From the NCBI RefSeq assembly GCF_037204085.1, contig NZ_JBBCBW010000003.1, forward strand, positions 248,001 through 312,000: 64,000 nucleotides of DNA, in the 5' to 3' direction. Positions 34,095 through 42,475 of this stretch are shown here, piece by piece. How positions within the stretch are numbered: position 1 is the stretch's first letter; each line of letters begins with the position of its first letter. The stretch comes from Variovorax sp037204085 (GTDB lineage Bacteria; Pseudomonadota; Gammaproteobacteria; Burkholderiales; Burkholderiaceae_C). The position numbers and the translations under genes were made by a program. The notes below the pieces were generated by a model that ran no database searches, was not told the DNA's origin, and saw only the letters and a list, made by a program, of their open reading frames with translations.

Positions 34095-34949
34095 TCAGTC
34101 CCCACCGAACACCGGCTTGCGCTTGGCCGCGAAGGCTTCGTAGGCGCGCTTGAAGTCTTCGGTCTGCATGCAGATGGCCTGCGCCTGCGCTTCGGCTTCG
34201 ATGGCCTGGTCGATCGTCATCGACCATTCCTGCGAGAGCATCGTCTTGGTCATGCCGTGCGCGAAGCTCGGGCCTTCGGCCAGTTCGCGCGCCACCTTGG
34301 TGGCAGCCTCGAGCAGTGCATCGCTTTCGTGCAGCGCATTGAAGAAGCCCCAGGCGTGGCCTTCCTGCGCCGTCATTGCGCGGCCGGTGAAGAGCAGCTC
34401 CGATGCACGGCCTTGGCCGATCACGCGCGGCAGCAGTGCGCAGGCACCCATGTCCGCACCGGCAAGGCCCACGCGTGTGAAAAGAAATGCAGTGCGCGTG
34501 GCGGGTGACCCGTAGCGCAGGTCGCAGGCCAGCGCGATCATCGCGCCGGCGCCGGCGCACACGCCGTCGATCGCACCTACGATGGGTTGCGGGCATGCGC
34601 GGATCGCCTTCACCAGGTCGCCCGTCATGCGCGTGAACTCCAGCAGTTCGGGCATGCGCATGCCAGTGAGCGGGCCGATGATCTCGTGCACGTCGCCGCC
34701 CGAGCAGAAGTTGCCGCCCGCGCCGGTAATGACGATGGCCTTTACGTCGGTGGCGTAGTTCAACGCGCGGAACAGGTCGCGCAGTTCGGCGTACGAATCG
34801 AAAGTGAGCGGGTTCTTTCGCTCGGGTCGGTTCAGCGTGACGGTGCCTACGCCGGCCTCGTAGCTCCACGCGAAGTGCTTGGCCTCGTAAGGCGCCTTGG
34901 CCTCGAATTGCGCGCGCATGGGATTGCCCGCTCCGATGTAGTGCTTCAT
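34095..34949 (-). CDS. Enoyl-CoA hydratase/isomerase family protein
   Basis: A 284-residue crotonase-fold protein with GGNFCSGGDVHEI and IDGVCAGAGAMIALACDLR (oxyanion hole). By rough alignment the two glutamates of rat enoyl-CoA hydratase are missing, while LAGADMGACALLPR carries an Asp at the PaaG-type position. It may therefore hydrate, isomerise or cleave a ring-derived CoA ester rather than act as a simple hydratase. Its ATG overlaps the MarR stop by 4 nt (34946-34949). Confidence 0.8.
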   Translation of the reverse strand: MKHYIGAGNPMRAQFEAKAPYEAKHFAWSYEAGVGTVTLNRPERKNPLTFDSYAELRDLFRALNYATDVKAIVITGAGGNFCSGGDVHEIIGPLTGMRMPELLEFTRMTGDLVKAIRACPQPIVGAIDGVCAGAGAMIALACDLRYGSPATRTAFLFTRVGLAGADMGACALLPRVIGQGRASELLFTGRAMTAQEGHAWGFFNALHESDALLEAATKVARELAEGPSFAHGMTKTMLSQEWSMTIDQAIEAEAQAQAICMQTEDFKRAYEAFAAKRKPVFGGD

Positions 34950-35422
34950 TCGGCCTCCGCCATCTGGCTGTGTGAGTGTTGCTTGACCTTGCCTAGCAGC
35001 TTGTGAAGCTGCGCGATTTCCTTGGCGCTGAGGCCCGCGAAGGCATCGACGATCCAGTCTTCGTGCTGCTGCGCCATTTCGTTGAAGAGCTTGCGGCCGC
35101 GCGCGGTAAGACGCACGCGCCAGGCGCGCCGGTCGCCCTCGACGTCTACGCGCTCCACCAGCCCTTCGGTCACGAGCTGGTCGGTGATGCCGGTCACGTT
35201 GCCGCCCGTCACCATCATGCGGCGCGAGAGCTCGTTCATCTTCAGGCCGTCAGGCGCACGCTCGAGCTGCGACATCAAATCGAAGCGCGGCAGCGTGGTC
35301 GAGAACTGCGAACGCAGTTCGTTGCGCACCTGCTTCTCGATCAGCTGCGTGCAGGTGAGGAGCCGCAGCCAGAGCCGCAGGGCCTCGGGGTGTTCGCTGT
35401 GGGCGCGCGCTTCGAGGTCCAT
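34946..35422 (-). CDS. MarR-family transcriptional regulator of the aminobenzoate operon
   Basis: A 158-residue winged-helix protein. DNA-binding part: PDGLKMNELSRRMMVTGGNVTGITDQLVTEGLVERVDVEGDRRAWRVRLTARG (about 55-115), with the dimerising helices at each end. Such regulators in aromatic-CoA clusters usually repress until an aryl-CoA binds. It sits inside the operon, 1 bp after the monooxygenase/reductase stop. A likely operator is the dyad at 37821-37834. Confidence 0.85.
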   Translation of the reverse strand: MDLEARAHSEHPEALRLWLRLLTCTQLIEKQVRNELRSQFSTTLPRFDLMSQLERAPDGLKMNELSRRMMVTGGNVTGITDQLVTEGLVERVDVEGDRRAWRVRLTARGRKLFNEMAQQHEDWIVDAFAGLSAKEIAQLHKLLGKVKQHSHSQMAEAE

Positions 35423-35423
35423 G

Positions 35424-37811
35424 TCAGTGCGTCTCCTCGTTGTTCTGCGCGGCCATTGCGGCATTGGCCGCCGCAGCCATCTGCTGCTGCTTGGCGATCT
35501 CGCGGTACATCTGGTCCCGCCCGCTCAGGTATTGCTTCGGCCAATCGACATCGCGGCTCTGCAGCTTGGCCGCCTCGTGCAGCGTCCAGGCGGGGTCGGC
35601 GAGGTGCGGGCGCGCGATGGCGCAGAGGTCGGCGCGCCCCGCCGCGATGATGCTGTTGGCCTGGTCCGCATCGGTGATGGCACCCACTGCAATGGTCGAG
35701 ATGCCGATTTCGTTGCGAATGCGGTCCGAGAACGGCGTCTGGTACATGCGGCCGTACACCGGCTTGGCGGCGCGCGTGGTCTGGCCGGAAGACACGTCGA
35801 TGAAATCGGCGCCGGCTTCCTTGAAGAGGCGCGCGACGATGACCGCGTCCGCATCGGTGTTGCCGCCCGGCGCCCAGTCGTGCGCCGAGATCCGCACGCT
35901 CATGGGCTTGTCTTCAGGCCAGGCGGCGCGCATCGCGCGGAACACTTCGAGCGGATAGCGGCAGCGCGCTTCGATGCCTCCGCCGTACTCATCGGTGCGC
36001 AGGTTGGTCAGGGGGCTGATGAAGGCCGACAGCAGGTAGCCGTGCGCGCAGTGCAGCTCGAGCCAGTCGAAGCCGCATTCGGCCGCGCGGCGGGTGGATT
36101 CGACGAACCGCTCGCGCATGTCGTCCATCTGCTCGCGCGTCATTGCGGCCGGCAACTGGTTCTGCTCGCCATAGGCCACCGCGCTTGCGGACAGCAGCGG
36201 CCAGTTGCCGCTCTCCAAAGGCTCGTCGGTGCCCTCCCAGCCCACGCGCGTCGAGCCCTTGGCCCCACTGTGGCCGAGCTGCATGGCGATCTTTGCGCTC
36301 GACTGCGTGTGCACGAAGTCGACGATGCGCTTGAACGCGGCCTGCTGCGTGTCGTTGTAGAGGCCGGTGCAGCCGGGGGTGATGCGGCCCTCGGGCGTCG
36401 GGCTCGTCATTTCGACGAACACCATGGCGGCGCCGCCGAGCGCGCGCGCACCCAGGTGCACCAGCAAGAAGTCTTGAGGCACGCCGTCGACCGCGCTGTA
36501 GGTGGCCATCGGCGACACCAGGATGCGGTTCTTCAGCGTGAGCCCGCGCACCGTAAGAGGCATCAGCATGGGCGCCACGGGCTTTCCGCCCGCGAGCCAC
36601 CGTTCGTAGCCGCCGAGCCATTCGGTGTCGCGCACGCGCAGGTTCTCGTGGCTGATGCGCTGCGAGCGTGTGAGCAGCGAATAGGCGAACTGCTCGATCT
36701 GCATGCCGGTATAGCGCGGCACGTTTTCGAACCATTCGGTGGAGTTGCGGGCCGCGTTCTGTATCTTGAGCACCTCGACGCTGCGGCGCGCCTCGTAGCC
36801 CTCGAGCACGTGGTCGACCGTGCCGCCCTGCGCGAATTCATTGGCCAGGTCGATCGCGTCTTCCAGCGCGAGCTTGGTGCCCGAGCCGATCGAGAAGTGC
36901 GCCGTGTGCGCCGCGTCGCCCATCAGCACCACGGGCACCGAGCGGCCCTGCACGTCGATGCGGTGCGTCCAGCGCTCGCACACCACGCGCGGAAAGCGGA
37001 TCCAGTTGGCCGAGCCGCGCAGGTGCGTGGCGTTGCTGATGAGCGGATGCCCGCCCAGGTACTTGGCGAACAGCTTTTCGCAGAAGGCGATGGCCTCCGG
37101 CTGCTCCATCTGGTCGAGGCCGTGGGCCTTCCACACCGCCTCGGGCGTTTCGACGATGAAGGTGGAGGTCTTGTCGTCGAACTGGTAGGCATGCGCCTGG
37201 AACCAGCCGTGCTCGGTCTGCTCGAAAGCAAAGGTAAATGCGTCGAAAGTCTGGTTCGTGCCCAGCCACACGAAGCGGCAGTTGCGCAGGTCGATGTCGG
37301 GCTTGAATACATCGGCATAACGCTGGCGGATGCGGCTGTTGAGGCCGTCGCTGGCAATCACCAGGTCGGCGTTGTACTGGGCGGCAATCGCCTGGTCGTC
37401 CGTCGCGTCGGTTTCGAACACCAGCTTCACGCCCAGCGCCAAGCAGCGCTCCTGCAGGATGTTCAGCAGCCGCTTGCGGCCGATGCCGCAGAAGCCGTGC
37501 CCGCCGGAGCGCACCTGGCGGCCCTTGAAGAACACCTGGATGTCGTCCCAGTGATGGAACTCGTTGCCGATGAGCGCCGCGGTCTCGCCGTCCGCTGCCG
37601 CCAGGTTGGCCAGCGTCTGGTCGCTGAGCACCACGCCCCAGCCGAAGGTGTCGAAGGGGCGGTTGCGCTCGACCACGGTGATGTCGAGCGCCGGGTTGCG
37701 CGCCTTCATCAGCAGCGCGAAATACAGCCCGGCAGGGCCGCCGCCGATGCACAGGATGCGTTGAAGGTCCATGGCGGGGGCGGCTGAAGCGCCGACAGTA
37801 AGGCTGTTCAT
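35424..37811 (-). CDS. Fused FAD monooxygenase / old-yellow-enzyme reductase (2-aminobenzoyl-CoA monooxygenase/reductase type)
   Basis: A 795-residue fusion. Residues about 15-390 are a PHBH-type flavin monooxygenase (ILCIGGGPAGLYFALLMK; GDAAHTAHFSIGSGTKLALEDAIDL). Residues about 405-770 are an old yellow enzyme FMN domain (LMPLTVRGLTLKNRILVSPMATYSA; ELHCAHGYLLSAFISPLTNLRTDEYGG with the His active-site region). This layout is known from 2-aminobenzoyl-CoA monooxygenase/reductase of Azoarcus evansii and from salicylyl-CoA 5-hydroxylase annotations. It hydroxylates and then reduces the aryl-CoA ring. The start is ATG 37811, very close to the predicted transcription start; ATG 37772 is an alternative. 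First gene of the operon. Confidence 0.88.
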   Translation of the reverse strand: MNSLTVGASAAPAMDLQRILCIGGGPAGLYFALLMKARNPALDITVVERNRPFDTFGWGVVLSDQTLANLAAADGETAALIGNEFHHWDDIQVFFKGRQVRSGGHGFCGIGRKRLLNILQERCLALGVKLVFETDATDDQAIAAQYNADLVIASDGLNSRIRQRYADVFKPDIDLRNCRFVWLGTNQTFDAFTFAFEQTEHGWFQAHAYQFDDKTSTFIVETPEAVWKAHGLDQMEQPEAIAFCEKLFAKYLGGHPLISNATHLRGSANWIRFPRVVCERWTHRIDVQGRSVPVVLMGDAAHTAHFSIGSGTKLALEDAIDLANEFAQGGTVDHVLEGYEARRSVEVLKIQNAARNSTEWFENVPRYTGMQIEQFAYSLLTRSQRISHENLRVRDTEWLGGYERWLAGGKPVAPMLMPLTVRGLTLKNRILVSPMATYSAVDGVPQDFLLVHLGARALGGAAMVFVEMTSPTPEGRITPGCTGLYNDTQQAAFKRIVDFVHTQSSAKIAMQLGHSGAKGSTRVGWEGTDEPLESGNWPLLSASAVAYGEQNQLPAAMTREQMDDMRERFVESTRRAAECGFDWLELHCAHGYLLSAFISPLTNLRTDEYGGGIEARCRYPLEVFRAMRAAWPEDKPMSVRISAHDWAPGGNTDADAVIVARLFKEAGADFIDVSSGQTTRAAKPVYGRMYQTPFSDRIRNEIGISTIAVGAITDADQANSIIAAGRADLCAIARPHLADPAWTLHEAAKLQSRDVDWPKQYLSGRDQMYREIAKQQQMAAAANAAMAAQNNEETH

Positions 37812-37819
37812 GATTGAAT

Positions 37820-37847
37820 AGTTTAAGCATAAACAATCTGATGTCAA
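37820..37847 (-). promoter_or_regulatory. Promoter of the aminobenzoate operon
   Basis: On the minus strand a perfect TTGACA (37847-37842), a 16-bp spacer and TAAACT (37825-37820) stand directly before the first gene. The expected start site is only a few bases before ATG 37811, implying an almost leaderless message, or use of the internal ATG at 37772. Confidence 0.6.
37821..37834. promoter_or_regulatory. Inverted-repeat operator, probable MarR site
   Basis: GTTTA-AGCA-TAAAC overlaps the -10 element and spacer of the promoter. It is nested in a wider GATTG ... CAATC dyad (37812-37838). The position is ideal for repression by the MarR protein encoded in the operon. Confidence 0.55.
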
Positions 37848-37929
37848 CGGGACCACTACCACAGGGGGTACCGCATGGGTTGTGCGATGTCATGCAAAAA
37901 ACTGAAAAAATCAATACCATGGCCGCACC

Positions 37930-39198
37930 ATGCAAAGCTTGATACCCAAGATCGAGTCGCAGCTTGCGTCGCTGCCCGTGCCCATCGCGCTGGAATTGCC
38001 TGATGGCCGAAGAGTTGCCAAGCCGGGGTCCCGCGTCACCCTGGCGTTCAGCGAGTGGTCGGCGCTGGCCAAGCTGGCCGCCCGTCAGGTGGGCGCCATT
38101 GGCGAGGCGTATGTAGAAGGCAAGGTCCAGATCGAAGGCGCAATGCGCGACCTGGTCGACGCAACGGTCGGCATGCTGCCCGGCAACCCCGCCGAGACCG
38201 ACACCACCTGGTGGACCCGCCTGGCGCGGCTGGCCAAGTCCCGCGGCTCGCACTCACTGAACAAGGATGCGGAGCAGATCCAGTTCCACTACGACGTTTC
38301 GGACGACTTCTACGCGCTGTGGCTCGACCCGCGCCGGGTCTACTCGTGCGCCTACTTCCGCACCCCGGAGCTGACGCTTGCACAGGCGCAGGAGGCCAAG
38401 CTCGACCACATCTGCCGCAAGCTGCTGCTGCAGCCCGGCGAGCGTTTCCTGGACATCGGCTCCGGCTGGGGCGGCCTGCTGATGTGGGCGGCCGAGCACT
38501 ACGGCGTGGACGCCACCGGCATCACGCTGTCGAAGAACCAGCACGCGCATGTTCAACAGCTCATCGAGGAAAAAGGCCTTCAGGGCCGGGTGCGGGTGGA
38601 GCTGCGCGACTACCGCGAGCTTTCCGCCGACGCGCCTTTCGACAAGATCGCGTCGGTCGGCATGTTCGAGCATGTGGGTGCGGCCAACATGCCGACCTAT
38701 TTCCGCAAGATCCATTCGCTGCTGAAGCCCGGCGGCCTGGTGCTGAACCACGGCATCACCTCGGGCCAGCTCGACTACCGGCAGCTGGGCGCGGGCATGG
38801 GCGACTTCATCGAGAAGTACATCTTTCCGGGCGGCGAGCTGCTGCATGTGACGCATGTGCTGCGCGAAACGGCCGCTGCGGGGCTGGAGATGGTCGATAC
38901 CGAAAGCCTGCGGCCGCACTACGCGCGCACGCTCTGGGCTTGGTCTGACGCGCTCGAGGCGCAGCTTGGCACCGCGCGCGAGGTGCTCGAGCGCTCCGGG
39001 GGGGCGCAAAGCCGGAATGCCGAGCGCATCTTGCGGGCCTATCGCCTGTACCTGGCGGGCTCCGCCATGAGCTTCGAGCAGGGTTGGATCTCACTGCACC
39101 AGATGCTTTCCACCAAGCCGGACGGCAGGGTGGAGCACGGTGCGCTGCGCGGTTCGCAATCGGTGTACCCTTTTGCCCGTGACTACATCTACAAGTGA
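37930..39198 (+). CDS. cfa: Cyclopropane-fatty-acyl-phospholipid synthase family methyltransferase
   Basis: A 422-residue SAM-dependent enzyme that methylenates unsaturated acyl chains of membrane phospholipids. The N-terminal lipid-binding region has GEAYVEGKVQIEGAMRDL. The catalytic domain has HYDVSDDFYALWLD, LDIGSGWGGLLMWAAEHYG (SAM motif I) and VGMFEHVGAANMPTYF. Length is normal. It is divergent from the aminobenzoate operon and 12 bp before a DUF1840 gene, likely co-transcribed. Confidence 0.88.
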   Translation: MQSLIPKIESQLASLPVPIALELPDGRRVAKPGSRVTLAFSEWSALAKLAARQVGAIGEAYVEGKVQIEGAMRDLVDATVGMLPGNPAETDTTWWTRLARLAKSRGSHSLNKDAEQIQFHYDVSDDFYALWLDPRRVYSCAYFRTPELTLAQAQEAKLDHICRKLLLQPGERFLDIGSGWGGLLMWAAEHYGVDATGITLSKNQHAHVQQLIEEKGLQGRVRVELRDYRELSADAPFDKIASVGMFEHVGAANMPTYFRKIHSLLKPGGLVLNHGITSGQLDYRQLGAGMGDFIEKYIFPGGELLHVTHVLRETAAAGLEMVDTESLRPHYARTLWAWSDALEAQLGTAREVLERSGGAQSRNAERILRAYRLYLAGSAMSFEQGWISLHQMLSTKPDGRVEHGALRGSQSVYPFARDYIYK

Positions 39199-39210
39199 GT
39201 AAAAACAACC

Positions 39211-39537
39211 ATGCTGTACAAATTCCAGTCGCGGGCTACGCCTGACTTCGTGATGCTGGAGGTGCATGCGCGCCAGCTGCTCGACATCGTCGGCAAGCCG
39301 GCTGCACCCCAGGGCATCATCACCGTCGAGCAGATTCCTGCCGCCATCGCGGCGCTCGAGTCCGCGCTGGCTCGCGAAGCAAGCAACGCCCCCCATAACC
39401 ACGACGACCACGTCGTCGAAGGCCATGCCGACGACGCCGAAAAGCAGCATGTGAGCCTGCACCAGCGCGCCGCGCCGCTGCTTCACATGCTGAGGGATTC
39501 GCTGGCCGAGGAAAAAGACGTCACCTGGAGCACCTGA
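39211..39537 (+). CDS. DUF1840 domain-containing protein
   Basis: A 108-residue protein beginning MLYKFQSRATPDFVMLE and ending SLAEEKDVTWST, the DUF1840 pattern common in betaproteobacteria. A His-rich middle (HNHDDHVVEGHADD, about 63-77) may bind metal. Function unknown. It follows cfa closely. Confidence 0.75.
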   Translation: MLYKFQSRATPDFVMLEVHARQLLDIVGKPAAPQGIITVEQIPAAIAALESALAREASNAPHNHDDHVVEGHADDAEKQHVSLHQRAAPLLHMLRDSLAEEKDVTWST

Positions 39538-39550
39538 CCAGGCCGGGGGG

Positions 39551-40567
39551 TTAGTCGACCTTTGCGCCCGAGTCCTTCACCACCTTTGCCCACTTCACAT
39601 GCTCGCTGGCAATCAGCTTCGTGAAGTCGGCGGGTGAATTGCCGCTCGGAATAGCGCCCTGGGCCAGCATCTTTTCCTTGATGGCTGGCGTGCCGAGCGA
39701 CTTGGCCACTTCCTGCTGGATGCGATTCACGATGTCGGGCGGGGTGCCGGCCGGCGCGAGCAAGCCGAACCAGGAACTCGCCTCGAAGCCCTTGAGCGCC
39801 GGGCCACCCGCTTCCTCGACCGTCGGAATATCAGGCAGTGCCGGCGAGCGCTGGGCGCTGGTCACGGCCAGCGCCGTGAGCTTGCCGCCCTTGATCTGAG
39901 CCATCGACGAGGGCAGGTTGTCGAACATCACGTCGGCATTGCCGCCCACCATGTCCAGCAGCGCCGGGCCCGAGCCCTTGTACGGAATGTGCGCCATGTA
40001 GGTGCCGGTCATGCTCTTGAAGAGCTCGCCCGCCAGGTGGATGGACGTGCCGCTGCCGCTCGAAGCCATGTTGAGCTTGCCCGGGTTGGCCTTGGCGTAC
40101 TTGATGAAATCCTGCACGTTGCGGATGTTCAGGGTCTTGGCCTTGTCGGCGTTCATTTCCATTACGTTGGGCACGGCCGCCACCAGCGTGATCGGCGCGA
40201 AATCCTTGATGGGGTCGAACGGCAGCTTGGGATAGAGCGCGCGGTTGATGCCGTGCGTGCCTACCGTGCCCATCAGCAGCGTGTAGCCGTCGTTCGGCGC
40301 GCGCGCGACGATTTCTGCGCCCACGTTGCCGCCCGCGCCCGCGCGGTTGTCGACGATGAACTGCTGGCCGAAGGCCTTCGAGAGCTCGGGCGCAACGGCG
40401 CGCGCCAGGATGTCGGTGGTGCCGCCGGCTGCAAAGGGCACGACGATGCGCACCGGCTTGTTCGGCCAGGTGTTCTGGGCCCAGGAAGGAGCAGCCGCAA
40501 GGGCGATCACTGCCGCGGAAGCGGCAAGCGCAACCCGGCGATTCGATTTGAAAGTTGAAGAAGTCAT
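39551..40567 (-). CDS. Bug-family tripartite tricarboxylate transporter binding protein
   Basis: A 338-residue periplasmic binding protein with a signal peptide (about 1-30, ending SWAQN). Bug family hallmarks are WPNKPVRIVVPFAAGGTTDILARAVA, VDNRAGAGGNVGAE and GYTLLMGTVGTH. Ligands of the family are usually carboxylates; this one cannot be named. No TctA/TctB membrane partners are nearby. ATG 40567 is chosen for the signal peptide; the frame is open further upstream. Confidence 0.85.
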   Translation of the reverse strand: MTSSTFKSNRRVALAASAAVIALAAAPSWAQNTWPNKPVRIVVPFAAGGTTDILARAVAPELSKAFGQQFIVDNRAGAGGNVGAEIVARAPNDGYTLLMGTVGTHGINRALYPKLPFDPIKDFAPITLVAAVPNVMEMNADKAKTLNIRNVQDFIKYAKANPGKLNMASSGSGTSIHLAGELFKSMTGTYMAHIPYKGSGPALLDMVGGNADVMFDNLPSSMAQIKGGKLTALAVTSAQRSPALPDIPTVEEAGGPALKGFEASSWFGLLAPAGTPPDIVNRIQQEVAKSLGTPAIKEKMLAQGAIPSGNSPADFTKLIASEHVKWAKVVKDSGAKVD

Positions 40568-40639
40568 GCGCGCGTTTGTACAGGTGAACGGCATCGTGCG
40601 TCGCGGGTAAAAACCCCGGTGGCGCGCCGGGTATGCCGG

Positions 40640-41566
40640 TTAGGCCACCTGCATCCGCTCGGCGAAGCGCTCGCGGCGAAAGCGCTCGAGCACAAAGTCG
40701 ACGAACACCCGCGTCTTGGCCGGCAGCAGCTTCTTGCTCGGGTAATAAAGCCAGACCGCGCCCGCATCGAAATGCCACTCCGGCAGCAGGCGCACCAGTT
40801 CGCCGCTGCGCAGGCCCCGCTCGACGAAAGGCATCGGCAGCATGGCCACGCCCAGGCCCATCAGCGCGGCATGTGCAATTGCTTCCGGATCGTTGAAGAT
40901 CGCGCGCGGCCGGGGCAGCTCCACCGTGGTCTGGTCGCCCTTGGCGTGCTGCAGCGTCCAGCTGCGCAGCCGGCCCGTGGGCGAAGAACGGCGCAGCAGC
41001 GCGTCGAACTGCACCAGATCCGCCGGATGGCCGGGCAACGCGCGGCCTGCCAGATACCCCGGGGCGGCCACTGCCACCACATGAATGCGCGCCAGCTCAC
41101 GCGCCACCATGCCGGGCGACAGCTCGATGCCCCCGCCAATGGCCGCGTCGAAGCCCTCACCCACCAGGTCCACCTGCTGGTTGTCGAAGTGCCAGTCGGG
41201 CAGGATCGACGGGTAGCGCGCAAGAAAGTCGCCCATCAGCGGCAACACATGCTCGCGGCCGAACGCCTGGCCCATGCTCACCTTCAGCGTTCCGGCAGGT
41301 TGGCCGTCGTCCTTCGAAACATCGGCCACGGCGTCTTTCAGCGTTGCGAGCGCCCCGCCGATCTGCCCCAGGAATCGCTCGCCGCCCTCCGTCAGCGTCA
41401 GCCGGCGCGTGCTGCGCTGAAAGAGCCGGACGCCGAGGCGCGCTTCGAGTCGCGCAACATTCTTGCTGACCGCCGCAGGCGTGAGCCCCAGCCGCCGGGC
41501 GGCGGCCGAGAAGCTGCCGCTTTCCGCGCTCTGGACAAAGGAATCGAGGTGATTGAGCGGTTCCAT
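40640..41566 (-). CDS. LysR-family transcriptional regulator
   Basis: A 308-residue LTTR. The helix-turn-helix is at about 1-58 (HLDSFVQSAESGSFSAAARRLGLTPAAVSKNVARLEARLG) and the effector domain follows. It is of the CrgA/DhmR-like type that usually controls the adjacent divergent gene, here an SDR. ATG 41566 is preferred to TTG 41584, which sits inside the palindrome at 41576-41592. Confidence 0.85.
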   Translation of the reverse strand: MEPLNHLDSFVQSAESGSFSAAARRLGLTPAAVSKNVARLEARLGVRLFQRSTRRLTLTEGGERFLGQIGGALATLKDAVADVSKDDGQPAGTLKVSMGQAFGREHVLPLMGDFLARYPSILPDWHFDNQQVDLVGEGFDAAIGGGIELSPGMVARELARIHVVAVAAPGYLAGRALPGHPADLVQFDALLRRSSPTGRLRSWTLQHAKGDQTTVELPRPRAIFNDPEAIAHAALMGLGVAMLPMPFVERGLRSGELVRLLPEWHFDAGAVWLYYPSKKLLPAKTRVFVDFVLERFRRERFAERMQVA

Positions 41567-41575
41567 CCGCTCATT

Positions 41576-41592
41576 TTCAACCAATGGTTGAA
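41576..41592. promoter_or_regulatory. Perfect 17-bp palindrome, likely LysR operator
   Basis: TTCAACCAATGGTTGAA (8-bp arms, 1-bp centre) lies 9 bp upstream of the LysR start in the 111-bp divergent gap to the SDR gene. Its location suits autoregulation and control of the SDR. Confidence 0.6.
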
Positions 41593-41677
41593 TTTGATTG
41601 CACCAATTGACGGCTACCGGGAAGGTAATTAAATCCTGACACTGAAGGTCTTCCAGCTCACAACTTCAGGAAACCAC

Positions 41678-42442
41678 ATGGCCTCCACTCCCCAACCCAC
41701 CACTCCCGTCCTGGCCGGCAAGGTCGCTTTCGTCACCGGCGGTTCGCGCGGAATCGGCGCCGCCATCGTGCGCCGCCTGGTTCGCGACGGCGCCGCCGTG
41801 GCCTTTAGCTACGCCAGCTCCAGCGCTCCGGCCGACGAGCTCGCACGCAGCATCGAAGCGGAAGGCGGCCGCGCACTGGCACTGAAGATCGACAGCGCCG
41901 ACGCCGCGGCGCTCACGGCCGGTATCGACGAAGCGGCCCGCGCGTTCGGCAAGATCGACGTGCTGGTGAACAACGCGGGCGTGTTCCTGGGCGGCAGCCT
42001 CGACGACTTCTCGCTCGAGGACTTCGACAAGACGCTCGACATCAACGTGCGCGCCGTGTTCGTTGCGGCCAAGGCGGCCTCGCGCCACATGGGCGAAGGC
42101 GGCCGCATCATCAACATCGGCAGCACGAATGCCGAGCGCATGCCCTGGCCTGGCGGCAGCGCCTATGCCATGAGCAAGTCGGCGCTGAAGGGGCTGGTGC
42201 AGGGCCTTGCGCGCGACCTTGGTCCGCGCGGCATCACGGTCAACAACGTGCAGCCCGGCCCGGTCAACACCGACATGAATCCGGTCGACGGCCCGAACGC
42301 CGCCGCCATGCACGGCCTGATGGCGCTCGCCCGCCATGCGCACCCGGAAGAAATCGCAGGCATGGTGGCTTACCTGTCCAGCCCCGAGGCCGCCTTTGTG
42401 ACGGGCGCGAGCCTCAACATCGACGGCGGCTTCGCGGCCTGA
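41678..42442 (+). CDS. Short-chain dehydrogenase/reductase
   Basis: A 254-residue FabG-like SDR: FVTGGSRGIGAAIVRRL, NNAGVFLGG, NIGSTNAE (Ser), YAMSKSALKG (Tyr-Lys) and GASLNIDGGFAA. The residues after strand 2 (SYASSSAPADEL) favour NADP(H). Substrate unknown. Divergent from and probably controlled by the LysR gene. Confidence 0.82.
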   Translation: MASTPQPTTPVLAGKVAFVTGGSRGIGAAIVRRLVRDGAAVAFSYASSSAPADELARSIEAEGGRALALKIDSADAAALTAGIDEAARAFGKIDVLVNNAGVFLGGSLDDFSLEDFDKTLDINVRAVFVAAKAASRHMGEGGRIINIGSTNAERMPWPGGSAYAMSKSALKGLVQGLARDLGPRGITVNNVQPGPVNTDMNPVDGPNAAAMHGLMALARHAHPEEIAGMVAYLSSPEAAFVTGASLNIDGGFAA

Positions 42443-42475
42443 ACAGCTGAACTGATGGGCCCTCAGGGCCCGGCA

